From Branchinecta lynchi (Eukaryota > Arthropoda > Branchiopoda > Anostraca > Branchinectidae), in contig JAKZAP010000008.1 of NCBI GenBank assembly GCA_023053575.1, forward strand, positions 955,001 to 1,019,000: a DNA stretch of 64,000 nt, in the 5' to 3' direction. The position numbers were made by a program, and so were the translations under genes. Positions 11,711 through 23,679 of the stretch are shown here, one piece after another (position 1 is the first letter of the stretch; each line of letters starts with the position of its first letter). A model generated the notes under the pieces. That model did not search any database. It was not told the origin of the DNA and worked only from the letters and a program-made list of their open reading frames with translations.

Positions 11711-12014
11711 TGACATAGTGAACAGATATATATATATACATTTATTTTTGCCCGCTTACAAAAGGGAAAAAGCGGAGTACATAAAGAAAAGAAAAAGAAA
11801 AGAAGAAAAGAAACTAAAGAAAATATGTACACGCACTAAACACAGTACTAAAATCTATACCACGCAAGCATTTAAAGCTCTTGCCCGAGCACTTTTTTCA
11901 ATTTTCTGTATTTTTTCGGTGGGGTTTATTATTTTTTATCTGCTTTGTTTTTCGACTTGGCTGATAATACCAATGGAATCCGGAAAAAAACGGAAAAAAC
12001 TCGGTAGGCACAGG

Positions 12015-12186
12015 CAAGGCCGTATCCAGGGGGGGGGGGGGGTAGGGGGTTGACCCCCCCCCCCCCCCAAACATACAAAATTAATCATTTTTATAGGATT
12101 TTCCCTCTGATCTATGTGTATTTTTTTACTTTTTTGTCCGACTGGCTGGCACCCCCCCCCGAAATAAATTCCTGGATACGGGCCTG
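12015..12186. mobile_element. Short hAT-type element with poly-G/poly-C subterminal tracts
   Basis: Inverted ends CAAGGCCGTATCCAGG and CCTGGATACGGGCCTG enclose a G-tract, a C-tract and the conserved inner stretch AAAAATGATTAATTTTG/CCTCTGATCTATG. It is the same family as 34067-34267, 36806-37000 and 60092-60291, which have exact or near-exact 8-bp target duplications. Here a clear duplication is not seen. Confidence 0.7.
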
Positions 12187-12413
12187 CGAAAAAAATGTCT
12201 GTCTTTCGAAAAAATTAGAGAGCTGTGATATCGTATATCTGTTTGCATATCTTCTATCACGATATATCCTGAAGGAACTGAAACTGTCTTCTTTTTCTTA
12301 CATCAAGAAATGGCGGGTAATCGTCCGTATACTCGAGAGCCGCTAGCTTTCTACCAAACCAGAAGCCTCCACCATTTTTTCCGCATTTGCTACCTCACTT
12401 GGAGCTAGAAAAG

Positions 12414-12585
12414 GCTGACCCCCCCCCCCCCCGAAACATACAAAAATACTCCTTTTTATAGGCTTTTTCCTCTGATTTATGTATTTTTGGTACTTTTTTG
12501 TCCGACCGGCAGGCAAAACCCCCACCCGAAAGGCCCCCCCCCCCCCCCCCCGAAATAAATTCCTGGATACGGGCCTGCGTCATGT
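12414..12585. mobile_element. Truncated copy of the same hAT-type element
   Basis: Shares the inner CTTTTTATAGGCTTTTTCC and TTTTTTGTCCGACCGGCAGGC stretches and the right end GGATACGGGCCTG, but lacks the left inverted end. Confidence 0.65.
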
Positions 12586-12663
12586 GTAACCGGAATTGCA
12601 ATTTTGAACTTCTGTGCCACTTGAGTCCCAGTACTGTGTGTGGGGGGGGTGTAGGGATGGGTA

Positions 12664-12775
12664 TCATATTTGAAAACAGCAGGCTACTGACGCGACGTGA
12701 CTTCAAGTCACGGAATATTGGGGAATCCTTCCTCATGCACCAGAATTCTCTACTGACTTGCAACCTCTAAATTGA
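12664..12775. repeat. Dispersed repeat, copy 1 of 2 (about 105 bp)
   Basis: Begins TTTGAAAACAGCAGGCTACTGA and ends near a CACCAGAATTC stretch. A diverged direct copy occurs at 13337-13436. Identity is high over the ends, with a short indel in the middle. Confidence 0.65.
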
Positions 12776-13336
12776 GTCGGCACATAGCAGCTGACATTAG
12801 GCTTTTTGCAAATTGACAGGCTAACGAATCAACCATGGGCGTGTACCTTTCTCAGAACAAAAATCCGGTTTCTTCATTTTTCTTCACGGCGCGTCATTAT
12901 TGCACACGTGAGTAGTCCAGACTTAGCTTATTCATACAGAAAATGTTGATCATCGCCGGTCGTTGACACTAAGATTCGTGCCGGTTCCCAGATCGAAAAG
13001 ATGACGTTTTACAAATTGCTCCCAGATGGATACCTCGATCGGATGAATTTTTTCTATTTATTACCGTTCATGCTCATTCATATAATATACTCACAAACAA
13101 ATAAAATACATGACAAAAACTACATCGCAATAAATTTACAAGCTAGCGCGATAATACGAAAAATGCAGCTAAACAGTTCAAGAGAAAATAACTAAAGGGA
13201 TAACTTGCTTACTTAAAACTTGTAACAACTAGCTTATCAATTACAGCTTAATCACTCTTCACTGTATCCCAACCCGTACTGCACCACATCCGGAAAACTA
13301 AACGAATTTCAAGAAACTAGTTTGTTAAGGGTAAAG
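12776..13336. other. Unassigned intronic sequence
   Basis: No gene or matching repeat seen between the two copies of the approximately 105-bp repeat. Confidence 0.45.
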
Positions 13337-13436
13337 TTTGAAAACAGCAGGCTACTGAAGCGACTTGATCAGTAACGGACTTCAAGCCAAGCCACGGGAA
13401 TACTGGGGAACCCTCCCTCAGGCATCAGAATTCCAG
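13337..13436. repeat. Dispersed repeat, copy 2 of 2
   Basis: Direct repeat of 12664-12775, starting TTTGAAAACAGCAGGCTACTGA and carrying GGAATACTGGGGAACCCTCCCTC. Confidence 0.65.
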
Positions 13437-13614
13437 GGATAATAACATAATAACAGGAATAACAGCATTATTCCTAACATCCTCGAACAATCGGTCATTA
13501 TCTCGAATTTAAAAAGTTCAATTTTCATGAGTGACCTTGGTCAACTGATACGGCGCAACCAGATTTCGCAATTATGATGAGAAACTGATCTTTAGGGCTA
13601 TTTTTCTGTTTTTC

Positions 13615-13675
13615 CTAGGTGGCTCTGGGCCCCCTTGGAAGGCCACCCCCCCCCCCCCCCAAATGACGCCTCTGT
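13615..13675. mobile_element. hAT-type terminal remnant
   Basis: A C-tract followed by AAATGACGCCTCTG resembles the right end of the element at 40545-42530 (TGACGCCCCTG). Only this end is recognisable. Confidence 0.4.
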
Positions 13676-14034
13676 CCCAACCTAATGAAAGTATTGGATA
13701 GATAAAGTCAAATTATTAAAGACGTTCCCAGAAGAGGATGTTCTAGCTTAAAACCAGCTTTACTCTTAATTCTTGACTTTCGTTTCCAGCAAAGTGTCAC
13801 AGTATTATGACAAAACTGCAAGTGCATTCAAGTCCTTCAGTTGCCCGACTGTAGAGTTTCTTACTCCTTGGCCATCGCTAGTCACTCTATGAGCAGTAAG
13901 AATCAACTGTTAATAAGAAGCACAGGCATAATTGTGATTTGTTAGATATGAACATGTAAACAGTTATTCTTGCTAAAACTGTGTGATCTTCTTTAATTTA
14001 TAGTGGAGTGTTCCTTGGAACAATCCATTATTGC

Positions 14035-14830
14035 GAGCGCTATGGCAGCTTTCGGCTTTCGGCCTTCGGTAGCCCTATTCGCGGTATTTTATGTAGCTCA
14101 TAACTGGTGAACCAGTGCAAGTATAAAGTTCAAACTTGGCATGCTTGTGGGTATTGGGGTCTAGTTGTGTCTTTTGGGGGTCCAACCTACCACCCCCACC
14201 CGGTTAAGGGGTAAATGGGCCCAGATTGTCCAGTGAATAATGTTCATAACTTGATAAGATCTGGACATACGACGATGAAATTCCTTTTACTTGGATATCC
14301 TAGGGCTGGGAATTTACTTTCAAAGTTTCACCTCCCCCACCCACCCCGTTCAAAGGGAACTGGGCCCAGATTGCCCAGGAGTAAAGTTCGTTACCCATGA
14401 CAGGAATCAGCACATATCAAGTTGAAACTTGATAGGTTTGTGAGCAGTGGGGTCTCTTTTTGCTTTTTGCGGGCCCCAAACCACCTCCCCACTTGGTTCA
14501 GGAGCAATTGCGCCCAGAATTCCCATTTTCTTTTGTTTTGAACTTGACAAAAACTGGAGATAGCTGTGAAATTCCTTTGTGCTTTTAGACCATCATGTTG
14601 GAAATATGAATGTGAAGTTGAACCACTCCCCCCCCCCCCCCGTTGATGGGCAAGTGGGCCCAACTTGCCCATTAGTAAAGTTTTCGACCCGTGACTGGAA
14701 CCAAACTCTAGAGGATATTTAGCTCTAGATATGCAATTTGGTGAGTCCCGACCCCCCCCCCCAACTGGACCCAGATTTCGCGTGAGTTAAGTTCGTCTAT
14801 GACATGTCTCAAGTTTAACTCTTGCATACT
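14035..14830 (+). repeat. Family F tandem element
   Basis: Several units of roughly 150-190 bp, each with GGGCCCAGATTGCCCAG, an AAGTTCGT/CATGAC stretch, a GATGAAATTCC-like line and a C-rich block before CCGTTCAAAGGG. Another copy of the family, interrupted by a LINE, lies at 26560-27340. No coding capacity. Confidence 0.65.
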
Positions 14831-15009
14831 TGTGGATATACATGTATAGATGCAGATTTTGGTGTAACAGTAACAAATAAGACAACGCGGCGTACTTTAA
14901 TCCTTAATGATCAGTTGAAACTGGACGGTTTCGTCATATGATTGGTGATACGCTGTTATTATGAAGTTGTGACAAGGGGGGTATCAGGCAATAAGACGAT
15001 TTGGTTTTA

Positions 15010-15115
15010 TTACACTTGGGTTTCTACATATTTTTATTTTCTTTCCCTTAGTGCATATAAAATGATTTTTTATGTAGCAGCCCCAGTTGGCTACATTTTG
15101 AAATAAATAAATAAA
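15010..15115 (+). mobile_element. LINE 3' end, plus strand
   Basis: An A/T-rich stretch ends with TGTAGCAGCCCCAGTTGGCTAC and a short AAATAAATAAATAAAA tail. This hairpin-plus-tandem-tail arrangement is typical of CR1-type LINE 3' ends. No reverse transcriptase coding is left. Confidence 0.5.
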
Positions 15116-17300
15116 ACATAACCATTCAATGTTATAAGAAAATCGTCCACCCGCTCAAAACTTACAATCGTGGATTTGTACAAGGCCTAGTGGCTATATT
15201 ATTCATCCGTCTTCGATGAAGCGTCCAGTCAACATCAGAGAATAAATGAATTTATTCCCAATAAAGCCCAAGGGCCATGGCCCTTGGGCATCAGAGAATG
15301 TCTTCCTCGGGATCTATTTAAGTAAAATTGGTTCTCACTAGACGGCTGTTTAGGGTACGGCCATGACGTCAGGGCGAGAGAGTAATTAATGGAGAACATT
15401 CGATAACCATCAATAATCTACGGTAGTGCAAAAAAGTGAATCAAATCACCTCTCCATACAGGTGAATGGCCTGCACGAACAGAGCGAGGGGTCTCTAACT
15501 TATTCAGCAGGATGGTTCACAGTTTTGTTTAGGCCATTGGTTCTTTTCGTTTAAGTTTTTTTCATTTTAACCCGCCAAGATCAACAGAACAGAGGAGTAC
15601 AAATGAAACAAAAAAACTGGAACAAAACAAACAAACAAAAGATTGACTAAACAATGGTACCGGGCATGATCTGCGAGGAAGCTGAGATAAGCAAAACGAA
15701 ACTTTGTTCGTCTTAGAAGACACGTTCTAAGACACGGCCCTGACCGTGGAAATTTTATACCTGAAAACTTATGAGATTTTTTGTTTTGTTTTTGGCCAAG
15801 AAATTAAGAATACTTAATAATAATAACTCATTTATTTCCTTAAATACAACTGCTAGCTGCGGATCGTCAACATTCAAATTACGAATCACGACTGATTGAT
15901 ATTTTGACAGTTAAAATTACGAATAAAATAAGGCACAAACGAAGATAAATACCTTTCGGTTGAGTCTATGGGGGGTTTAAAAAGCTTTCTGGAAGCTTGT
16001 AACAAAAAAAGTCGATGTCTGCTTCTGTATTGGGGGGGGGGGGGGGGGTAAAAAGCGCAAGGATCTCCTAATAATTAGAAGTGAGCGAGTGGAGATCTTA
16101 CGCTTATGCATCATTATTATCATCAGCGCATGTAAAGGGAACATTTTTAAGGTAGATTGATGCGATCCTAGAAAAGTCAGTCTGCCAAATCTTTAAGACG
16201 GTAATTGATATTCTTACCTATATCAATCAATATAGCAATTATTTATAATCCAAATAATTTAAAGTTGGAAGAGGAATAAAATATTTACAAAATACACAGA
16301 TACGAAACAAATTAATTAAGACACTAAAAATTGGGCAGAAGAATTAACAGGATATGGAGAAAATTGATTGTCAGTATTCCTCTCGGACCGACGCACGGAA
16401 GACGGGAGAGGAGAGGGGACAACACATTTTCTTTGCTACAAGATTTTTTGAAAGAGTATTTCTTCTGTCAGTTAACTTAAAAAAACTCCTAACCCAAAAA
16501 ACTTCTGTCCGCGTCATTTGAGCTACTCAATCCGGCCCATATTCCACCCTATGAAATATAACCCTCTAAACACACATATCAAGTGGAGGAGACAAAACTA
16601 ATTATTTGTTTCATCTTTCGTCTGTCATAAAAAATTCGTCAGCAGAAATACGTACGACATCGGTAAAAAGACAAAAGAGAATCACAGTTATATTTCCGCA
16701 CAACACCGGAAACGCGGTTTTGTAACCGTTTCCCAGGCGGAACGACTCAACGGTACATACTAACCCAGGAGTGTCGCGGTGACTTTTACTTTCTTCTGAT
16801 TAGCCGAAAAAACATTTATTATAACAAAACCCGAAACGCCTGGCCACTAAGTATATCGGTCACCAACGTTCATCGACCTTTGCTTGAAAGCCGGTTTTTC
16901 GGGACATAAGCGATACGTGACGAATGACAGAAAAGAGCATGAGAAACTTTATTTTATGGGTGTTTCAATTATGGGAATGAATGTGGTTGGAAGCAGCTCC
17001 GGACGAAAGGCTACTGTTGAATTAACGCTGTTTTTGTCAACTATCCATTCGTTGACAAGAAATGAAAATTCGGTCTCATTGCTTAGGTAGTAATTTTCAA
17101 ATCAAATCACTATGTACCCTTCTAATTGTTAATCTATCTTATCCGTCTAAGTTCGTCTTACCCAAATACTTTTTACACCTGTGCTGTCCACGACTCTGCC
17201 ACTCGTGAACCAACCAATCAACTTTGCTGAACCAAATAGCTGAAACCTAGAAGCGGACACTGAACACAATGAGCCTAAGACATCAACATTTTTTTAATTA
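15116..17300. other. Unassigned intronic sequence
   Basis: Includes a poly-G run near 16030 but no recognisable gene, splice-bounded frame or repeat boundary. Confidence 0.45.
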
Positions 17301-17310
17301 TTCGAGGGTT

Positions 17311-18740
17311 TATTCGGCCAAGTGCCACATAACGATTGCAATTTCTGTCAGTCCGTCGGTCCGGATGTTGCTAGTTCGGACACTTCCACATAAGCTAGGA
17401 CGATGAAACTTGGCCACATATCAAGGAACCGACCATATTAACTTCGAAAAAGTCACTTCTCCAATGCGATCGTTTGGGGGTGGGGGAATCCAGAAACTTG
17501 AGGTATGTATAACTTTCGAAAGGGTGATCGGATTATTGAAACTTGGCATTTGGAAAGACCTCGTGCCTCAGATGACCCAGTTCAATTCCGGACCGGATCC
17601 GGTGACTTTTGGGGAAGTCGGAGGGGGAACCGGACATCTTGAGAAACGCTTAGAGTCGAATGATCGGAATGAAACTTGGTGGGAAGAACAAGCACAAAAC
17701 TTAGATATATTGCTGACATAACCGGACCGGATTCGGGCAGTGTGGGGGGAGTTGGAGGGGTCCACACTTCCGGCGATCTCGCGAGTTCGGTACTTCCTGA
17801 TGTCCTAGGACGATGAAACTTGACAGGCATGTCAGAAAGCCAAACAGACTGACCTGAGAATAGTCGTTTTCTCCAACCGGACCACCGTGGGGGAGTGGAG
17901 GGATGGGAAATCGGAATCTAGTTGCATGAATAACCTTTGAATGGGTTATCGGAAGTCAATGAACCTTGGAAAGTGGAAAGAGCTATCGTCTCACATGTTC
18001 AATTTTAATTCTGGACCGGACCCGATATTTGTGGGGGGAGCTGGAGTGGGTACTTGACATCTCGTGAAACGCTTAGAGTCGAGGGACAGGGATGGAATTC
18101 GGTGGGGAGAACAAGCATCAGCCCTAGATGCGTTCATGACAGAGCACCATATAGTATAGTAGGTCTTTTGGGGGTGTCGGAACCAGCTGGAGATGTTTCC
18201 GGTGGACCCGGAATGCCAGTGATCGCGAGTTAGGATACTTCCAGATGTGGTAAGGACGATGAAACACGGCAGGCATATTAGTGACCCGACAAAATGCCCT
18301 AGAAAAACTTCCGTTCCTGAATCCGACCATCGGGGGGAGGGGGGGGGGGGAGACGGAAGGGTAATCTAGAAAATATTAACTTTCCTAGATTGCGAACGAG
18401 TGGTCTGATTCGAGCGAACGACGGGATCCGAGTACGGTGGGGTGGGGGGGGGGGGTGATCTGAATATCTCGAAAAAAGCTCAAATTCGAGTGAAACTTGC
18501 TAGGCTGTTTAGAAGCTTTGGATGATCCATTTATGTGTCAGAACGAGAGATTCGGTCCCGGTAGGGGGAGTTGAGGTGGGTACCGGAAATAGTGTTGCAC
18601 GCCTAGGGATCAAAACGAGTGGATCTAAAAATTTGAAAGGTAGAACATTAATTTACCTTAGACGATCCTAGGCGATGCCAGAAATGGTCAGACTCGAGTG
18701 AAACTAGATAACCTATTTCTAGCTAGGGCATAGAAGGGGG
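17311..18740 (+). repeat. Family A element, plus orientation, lacking the tandem core
   Basis: Starts GGCCAAGTGCCACATAACGATTGC then GTCAGTCCGTCGGTCCGG. It repeats the unit with TAGGACGATGAAACTTGGC at about 17393, 17805 and 18248, a spacing of 410-440 bp. Each unit also carries GGACCGGATCCGG and a G-rich GGGGGAGTTGGAGG stretch. It is interrupted at 18748 by a hAT-type MITE. The right-hand GCGCACTTTAAGG core is missing. Confidence 0.75.
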
Positions 18741-18747
18741 TATTTCG

Positions 18748-18941
18748 CAGTGTTGCCATACTGGATTTTACAGCAAACTGGCAACAAACTTTTTTTGCTG
18801 GCGTATTAAAGTTGTTCCGGTTCTATTGACAATCCCTGTAAGCTTTTAGAGATTTCTTGCAATTTTGGGTTAAAAAGAAATTTTGGCGTATTTTTCAAAG
18901 ACAGCGGCGTATTTCGTGAATCTCACGATCTGGCAACACTG
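18748..18941. mobile_element. Short hAT-type MITE inserted in family A
   Basis: Ends CAGTGTTGCCA and TGGCAACACTG are inverted repeats. Flanks GTATTTCG and TTACTTTG look like a diverged 8-bp duplication. The uninterrupted family A copy at 59685 reads GGGGGTATTTTGTGACG, which supports the insertion point. Confidence 0.7.
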
Positions 18942-19219
18942 TTACTTTGTGACATTGTTATCACTTTTTTGCATTACTTACTCGTAACAAATAGCATATG
19001 AACTCGTACCTCTTGTTTTCATTGCACTTGTTCCCTCAGTGAGTGCGTTATAAATTGTTCATTCACTAGAGAGAGAATGCGATTCTCTCGTCCAGCGACA
19101 ATCATTTCCAGTTGCACAGGTCCCTCTTCCTTTTAGCTTTAGTTTTTTGGGGTACATACTCCTTTCTTTTTATTCAAACAATGTTTACAACGGATACGTC
19201 AGCTATGATTTTTCATCAG

Positions 19220-19256
19220 CGATATTTCGGCCCTTCTTGGCAAGGGTCCTCGTCAG
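19220..19256 (-). ncRNA. Hammerhead ribozyme-like core, arm 1
   Basis: On the minus strand, CTGACGA (19256-19250) is followed by a stem II hairpin, GGACCCTT and AAGGGCC around a GCCAAG loop with one bulged A. Then comes GAAA (19228-19225). These are the invariant core pieces of a hammerhead ribozyme in the correct order. Stem I may pair GACAGC with GCTGAC downstream. Stem III is short or irregular, so cleavage activity is uncertain. Hammerheads are known in Penelope-like terminal repeats. Confidence 0.5.
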
Positions 19257-19412
19257 GCTGTCAATCCTCTAGATCAACTGCGGGGAAGGAATCAAACCTG
19301 TAATCAGACCACTCGTTCGGAAGGAAACAAACCTGTAATAAATAACTGAAGCTTCTACCGACTACAAATATCTTATATTCCTTCCCCGCAGTTGATCTAG
19401 AGGATTGACAGC

Positions 19413-19449
19413 CTGACGAGGACCCTTGCCAAGAAGGGCCAAAATATCG
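19413..19449 (+). ncRNA. Hammerhead-like core, arm 2, damaged
   Basis: The same elements as arm 1 on the plus strand: CTGACGA at 19413-19419, then the same stem II. The GAAA box reads AAAA here because the conserved G is changed. This change should abolish activity if the arm 1 motif is a true hammerhead. Confidence 0.45.
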
Positions 19450-19857
19450 CTGATGAAAAATCATAGCTGACGTATCCGTTGTAAACATTGTTTGAATAAA
19501 TGTTTCAAAGTCAGCTTGGGCTCAAAGAATATTTGTACTCCTTTCTGCCAATATTGGCTTCGATCCGCTTTCGTTCGATAGCTTGCAATCCCTCCATAGG
19601 CTCGCATGATACCAACGACCCCTTTACGCCTATTTTTCCATCCACGTGCGTGCGTAGCCTACGAGATGTGTTGTGACAGGTCTCCTGTCATTCATAACAG
19701 CATCTGTCATAATTTTGCTTCATATATTCATCATGTTATAAGACTAACCCCTTCAGCAGTCATTGGACAGGTAGTAAACAAACGGGATGAGAGATTATCT
19801 TTGCCGACAGGTACTGTCGGCCCGTGACCGGATGAGCCCTGTCAACTTTGTTTGTAT

Positions 19858-20090
19858 GGTGAAGTTGGCTTGAGCCTACGACTGGGGTCAAGTCAAGGTT
19901 TCACTCCTATCTGGCCCAGCAATCCCCCTAACTCCATGTTTGACGCAGTCGCCGTCATTGCGAAGTTGGCTTGAGCCGACGGCTAAGGTCGCACCAAGGT
20001 CCACTCCTACTTGGCCTCGTGATTTGCCCGCTAGCTCCATCTTTGACGTAGTTGATGTCATTGCGAAGTTGGCTTCAGGTTTCACTCGTT
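19858..20090. repeat. Tandem repeat of about 103 bp (2-3 units)
   Basis: The motif GAAGTTGGCTTGAGCC recurs at about 19861 and 19963, and a shortened GAAGTTGGCTTCAGG at about 20066. The intervening GGTTTCACTCCTA and CTCCAT...TTTGACG stretches are also shared. Confidence 0.65.
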
Positions 20091-20295
20091 CACCCCCCCC
20101 CCCCTTTTTGTGCGTTCATCCGATGATTTCGTACTAGGGATTTGGCAAGGCTTCCTTGTTTTAGTCTCCCAAACCCCAATTCTCCTCTTTTCGTCGTCCG
20201 GTAGGACCTTGCGAGTTTGTCGGTACGACAAAATGCAAGTAATCTGTATAATCATGGGGTGAGCAACAAAAATCACATACATTTTTTTTATCCAG

Positions 20296-20393
20296 GTCGA
20301 AGAAGATTCATGTCAACAGCGACTGCTTTGCGAGATGGCAGCTGACACATACCGCTATGGACCAATCTATGAGGTGTTCCAGAAACAGCTTGG
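20296..20393 (+). CDS. DM4/12-like gene (plus strand), C-x5-C exon
   Basis: A 98-bp exon between a TTTTTTTATCCAG acceptor and a GG|GTAAGT donor, phase 0 in and phase 2 out. It encodes 32 residues with CQQRLLCE (two cysteines spaced by five, then Glu), followed by ADTYRYGPIYEVFQKQLG. This matches the first half of the DM4/12 signature, C-x-x-R-x-x-C-E. The minus-strand relative has CQHLLDC and its exon also ends about 25-28 residues later in phase 2. Two stop-containing alternative frames leave only this reading open. The product is probably a secreted or membrane-anchored protein of unknown function. Confidence 0.75.
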
Positions 20394-20793
20394 GTAAGTA
20401 GTGACTAATCTTTCACCAGCTTTTGTTGGCTGACAAACTGTGCGAGTTCAAAGGAGTTAGCTGATATGTCGGAAGTGGGATGGAGATATTACCAGTCAGA
20501 GATATGATTTTGTAACATGTATTTTTTCTTTCTGTAAGATCCCAACACCAGCCAGCATTATTCACAAATATCTGAATTAACCCTCAGCCCAATTTGTCGC
20601 TGGCTCTTCAAACTATTCAATGAGTTCGATGGCATTTGTTGAGTTTAGTGGATACACCTTTTCACATTTTCTTCTCAAGAAATATTAGTAAATTTTCCAG
20701 CAGAAATTCTAAAACCTCAAAACAAATTAGTGAAAAAAGTAGACACTGTCACATGGTACAACAGAAACTTATTTTTATTTCTTTTTGATTTTA
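20394..20793. other. Unassigned intronic sequence
   Basis: Start of the 3.3-kb intron between 20393 and 23680. No repeat recognised before the family A copy at 20794. Confidence 0.5.
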
Positions 20794-21880
20794 TGGAACT
20801 TGCTCTTCGGTCAAGTGCCATAACCGATCGCAATTCCGTCAGTCGGCCGGTCCACGATTGCTAGTTAGGGTATTTCCAAATGTACTACGACGATGAAACC
20901 TGGCAGGCATATCAGGGACCCTATCAGATTAACCTGGAAATAGTAAATTGCCCGATCCGACCATCGCGGGGGAGGGGGAGTAGGCGGAATCCGGAATTTA
21001 GTGGCATTCATAACTTTCGAACGGGTGTTAGGATCTTCATGAAACTGGATATCTGGAAATGCATCATGTCTCAAATGTCTCATTTCAAGTCCAAACCGGA
21101 TCCGATGAATGTGTGTGTATGTGTGTGGGGGGGGGGGGTTCGGAAGGGAGAATTGTAAATTTTGTGACAGGATTAGAGTGGAACGATCGGGATAAAACTT
21201 GGTGGGAAGAACAAGCACAAGCCCTAGGTTGACAGAACTAGACCCCATTGACAGGATAGACGGATTCGGGCACTGTGGGGGGAGTTGGGGGGGTGGGTCC
21301 GGAATTCCGGTGATCGCGAGTTAAGTTACTTCCAGATGTGCTAAGACGATAAAACTTGGCTGGAAACTCGACAACACTGGCTTACAAATCGTCACTTCCC
21401 AGATCCAACCATCCCTTAAAGTAGCCTACTCATCTCAACCGCAAAGTAAACAAATATTTTAAGCAAAATATACATTTTCATGATCCCCGCGGGCCCATGA
21501 TCATTTGTGCACAAGGTTTTGCTTACAAATGAATTTCTAGCACCCTCAAAGTGCGCATCTTAACCGAAAACGTGGAAAAAAAAAATACTTTTGGTCAAAC
21601 GATATATAGCCTATTCATGATCTCAGTCAGCCCATCATCATTTGTTGCTCAAAGATTTTGCTTACAGATGAATTTCTAGCGTCCTTAAAGTGCGCATTAT
21701 CACAGCCAAGTGCAAAACTAGATAGTAGATTATCGTGATTTCTAAGGACTTATGATCATTCTTATCTCAAGGATTTTGCTTACAAATTATCATAACAAAC
21801 CCACGAATTGGCAATTCCTATTTTCATCCATACCGAGACTTGCAAGTGCCATATGAGCTTCTAGTTCTTGTTCTGCTGGG
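20794..21880 (+). repeat. Family A element, full length, plus orientation
   Basis: Starts GGAACTTGCTCTTCGGTCAAG, passes the CAGTCGGCCGGTCC stretch, units with ACGATGAAACCTGGCAGGC (20890), then the complement of the GCGCACTTTAAGG tandem core (21540-21700). It ends with CAAGTGCCATATGAGCTTC at 21840-21865. Confidence 0.75.
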
Positions 21881-22263
21881 AGCTACTCCAACAGCGCCCA
21901 GTCGTCTACTTGCAAATCGCGCAGTTTAAGTAATCTCACCATCGTACGAGTCCCAGTTCGAACTAGCGACTAGAATACGAATGATCTAGAAACTGGAAAA
22001 TGATCTAGCTTCCCTCCTTTATAGTCCCTCAAAATCAGAATGGGCATTTAGTATGTTTGTATACTAACAAAAAAATACAGCAAGATTGCACATATAGCTA
22101 CTGGCCTATAAGAACATGACTCTTCTATACACCGTGTAATGAGGCTGGCGGTCCTCTCCATGCTTCCAGGAAGGTCCACTTCTAAATTTGTACGGGTACG
22201 ACAAAACCTGTACGGTGGGTTGGGACGAAGGTCTGAAAGAACTAAGAAATTCAATGGCAAAGT

Positions 22264-23668
22264 GGAAGCACTAAGACATTTTTATGGCACTTGCAGCTTC
22301 GCTCAAGTGCCATATACCGATCACTTTTCGGTCGGTCTGTCGGTTGGTGTGTCAGACCACTGTTCTCGAGTTAGGGTACTTCCAGAAGTGCTAGAACGAT
22401 GAAACTTGGCAGGCGCATTAGGGACCCGACGAAACTAACTTGGAAATAGTCACTTCCCTGATCCGATCACCGTGGGAGAGTGCAGGGAAGGGGAGTCTAG
22501 AATATTGACCTATGTGTAACTTTTAAACGGGGAATCGGATCTTATTGAAACTTGATATTTGGAAAGATCTCGTGTCTCAGATGTCACACCAAGTCCGGAA
22601 CTGATCCGGTATACTTTAGGGGGGTGGGGGGGGGATCGCGTGAGAAGTTCAGAGTGAAACAAGCCCTAGATACATATCTGACTATAGACCAGACCGGATC
22701 CGAGCACTGTGGGGGGAGTTGGAGGGAGGGTTCCGAAATTCCGATGATCCCGAGTTAAGATGCTTACACACACGCTAGGACGATGAAACTTGGCAGGCAT
22801 ATCAGGGACTCGACAATTTGATCCTTTTTATCCATCGCGGGGGGATTGGAGGGAGGGGGAATGCGGAATCTTGAGGTATGTCCAACTTTTGAACGGGTGA
22901 TCGGATCTTAATGAAACTTGATATTCGGAAAGAAATCATGATCACTGTCCCATTTCCAGTGCGGACAGGATTCGACCAATGTGGGGTAGTCGGGGGGGGG
23001 GGGGGGGGGTCATTTTTTGACACGCTTAGAGTATAGCGATTGGTATGACACTTGGTGGGAAGAACAAGCACAAGCCCTAGCTGACCGGATTCGGGCACTC
23101 TGGGGACAGTTGGAGGGGGGTCCGGAATTCCGGTGATCGCGATTTAAGGTACTTCCAGATGTGCTAGGACGATGAAACTTGGCTTGGAACAAGATTGGCC
23201 TAGAACTTGTCACTTCCTAGATCCGACCATCCCTTAAAGTACTCATCTTAGCCACAGAGTACAAAAAAAATGCTCCATGAGCCTATGAACATTTTTGCCT
23301 CGAAGGTTTTGTTTGGAAATGAATTTCTCGCACCCTTAGAGTGCGCATCTTAACCGAAAAGTAAAAAAAAAAGGATTTTTGACCAAACCATACGTATTCA
23401 TGACCCTAAAGAGACCAGGATTACTTTTGCCTCAATAGTTTTAATTAGATTAATTTCTAGCGCCCTTAAAGTGCGCATCATCACGTGCAAAAATAAAATA
23501 CTTTTTTTTACCAAACAATACATTCTCATGATCAAAGGGTCCATCATCATTCTTATCTAAATGGTTTTGTTTACAAATGATCACACAAACCCACGAATCG
23601 ACAAATTCCTACTTCCATCCTCTGACCCAGCCTTGCAGGTGCCATATAAGCTTCTAGCTCTTGTTTTT
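22264..23668 (+). repeat. Family A element, full length, abutting an exon
   Basis: Starts ATGGCACTTGCAGCTTCGC with CAAGTGCCATATACCGATCAC, then GTCGGTCTGTCGG. Units with GATGAAACTTGGCAGGC lie at 22398, 22780 and 23171, followed by the GCGCATCTTAAC core. It ends GTGCCATATAAGCTTCTAGC at 23640-23660. That end lies about 12-20 bases from the acceptor of the next exon. Confidence 0.8.
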
Positions 23669-23679
23669 TTAAATTCCAG

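Larger units (their letters stand above)
19172..19497. mobile_element. Penelope-like terminal repeat pair in inverted orientation
   Basis: Arms 19172-19289 and 19381-19497 are reverse complements over about 117 bases with about one mismatch, separated by about 91 bases. Each arm carries CGATATTTYGGCCCTTCTTGG and its CCTCGTCAGGC continuation, the hallmark of the terminal repeats of Penelope-like retroelements, which occur in direct or inverted pairs (established knowledge). No reverse transcriptase or GIY-YIG coding lies between them. A hammerhead-like core lies in each arm. Confidence 0.6.
6733..20295 (+). other. Intron of the plus-strand DM4/12-like gene (13.6 kb)
   Basis: It runs from GTAAGA to TTTTATCCAG. 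It is filled with family A and B elements, hAT remnants, LINE tails, a long hairpin and a Penelope-like inverted repeat, each listed separately. The junction is phase 0 on both sides, which supports joining the two exons. Confidence 0.55.
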
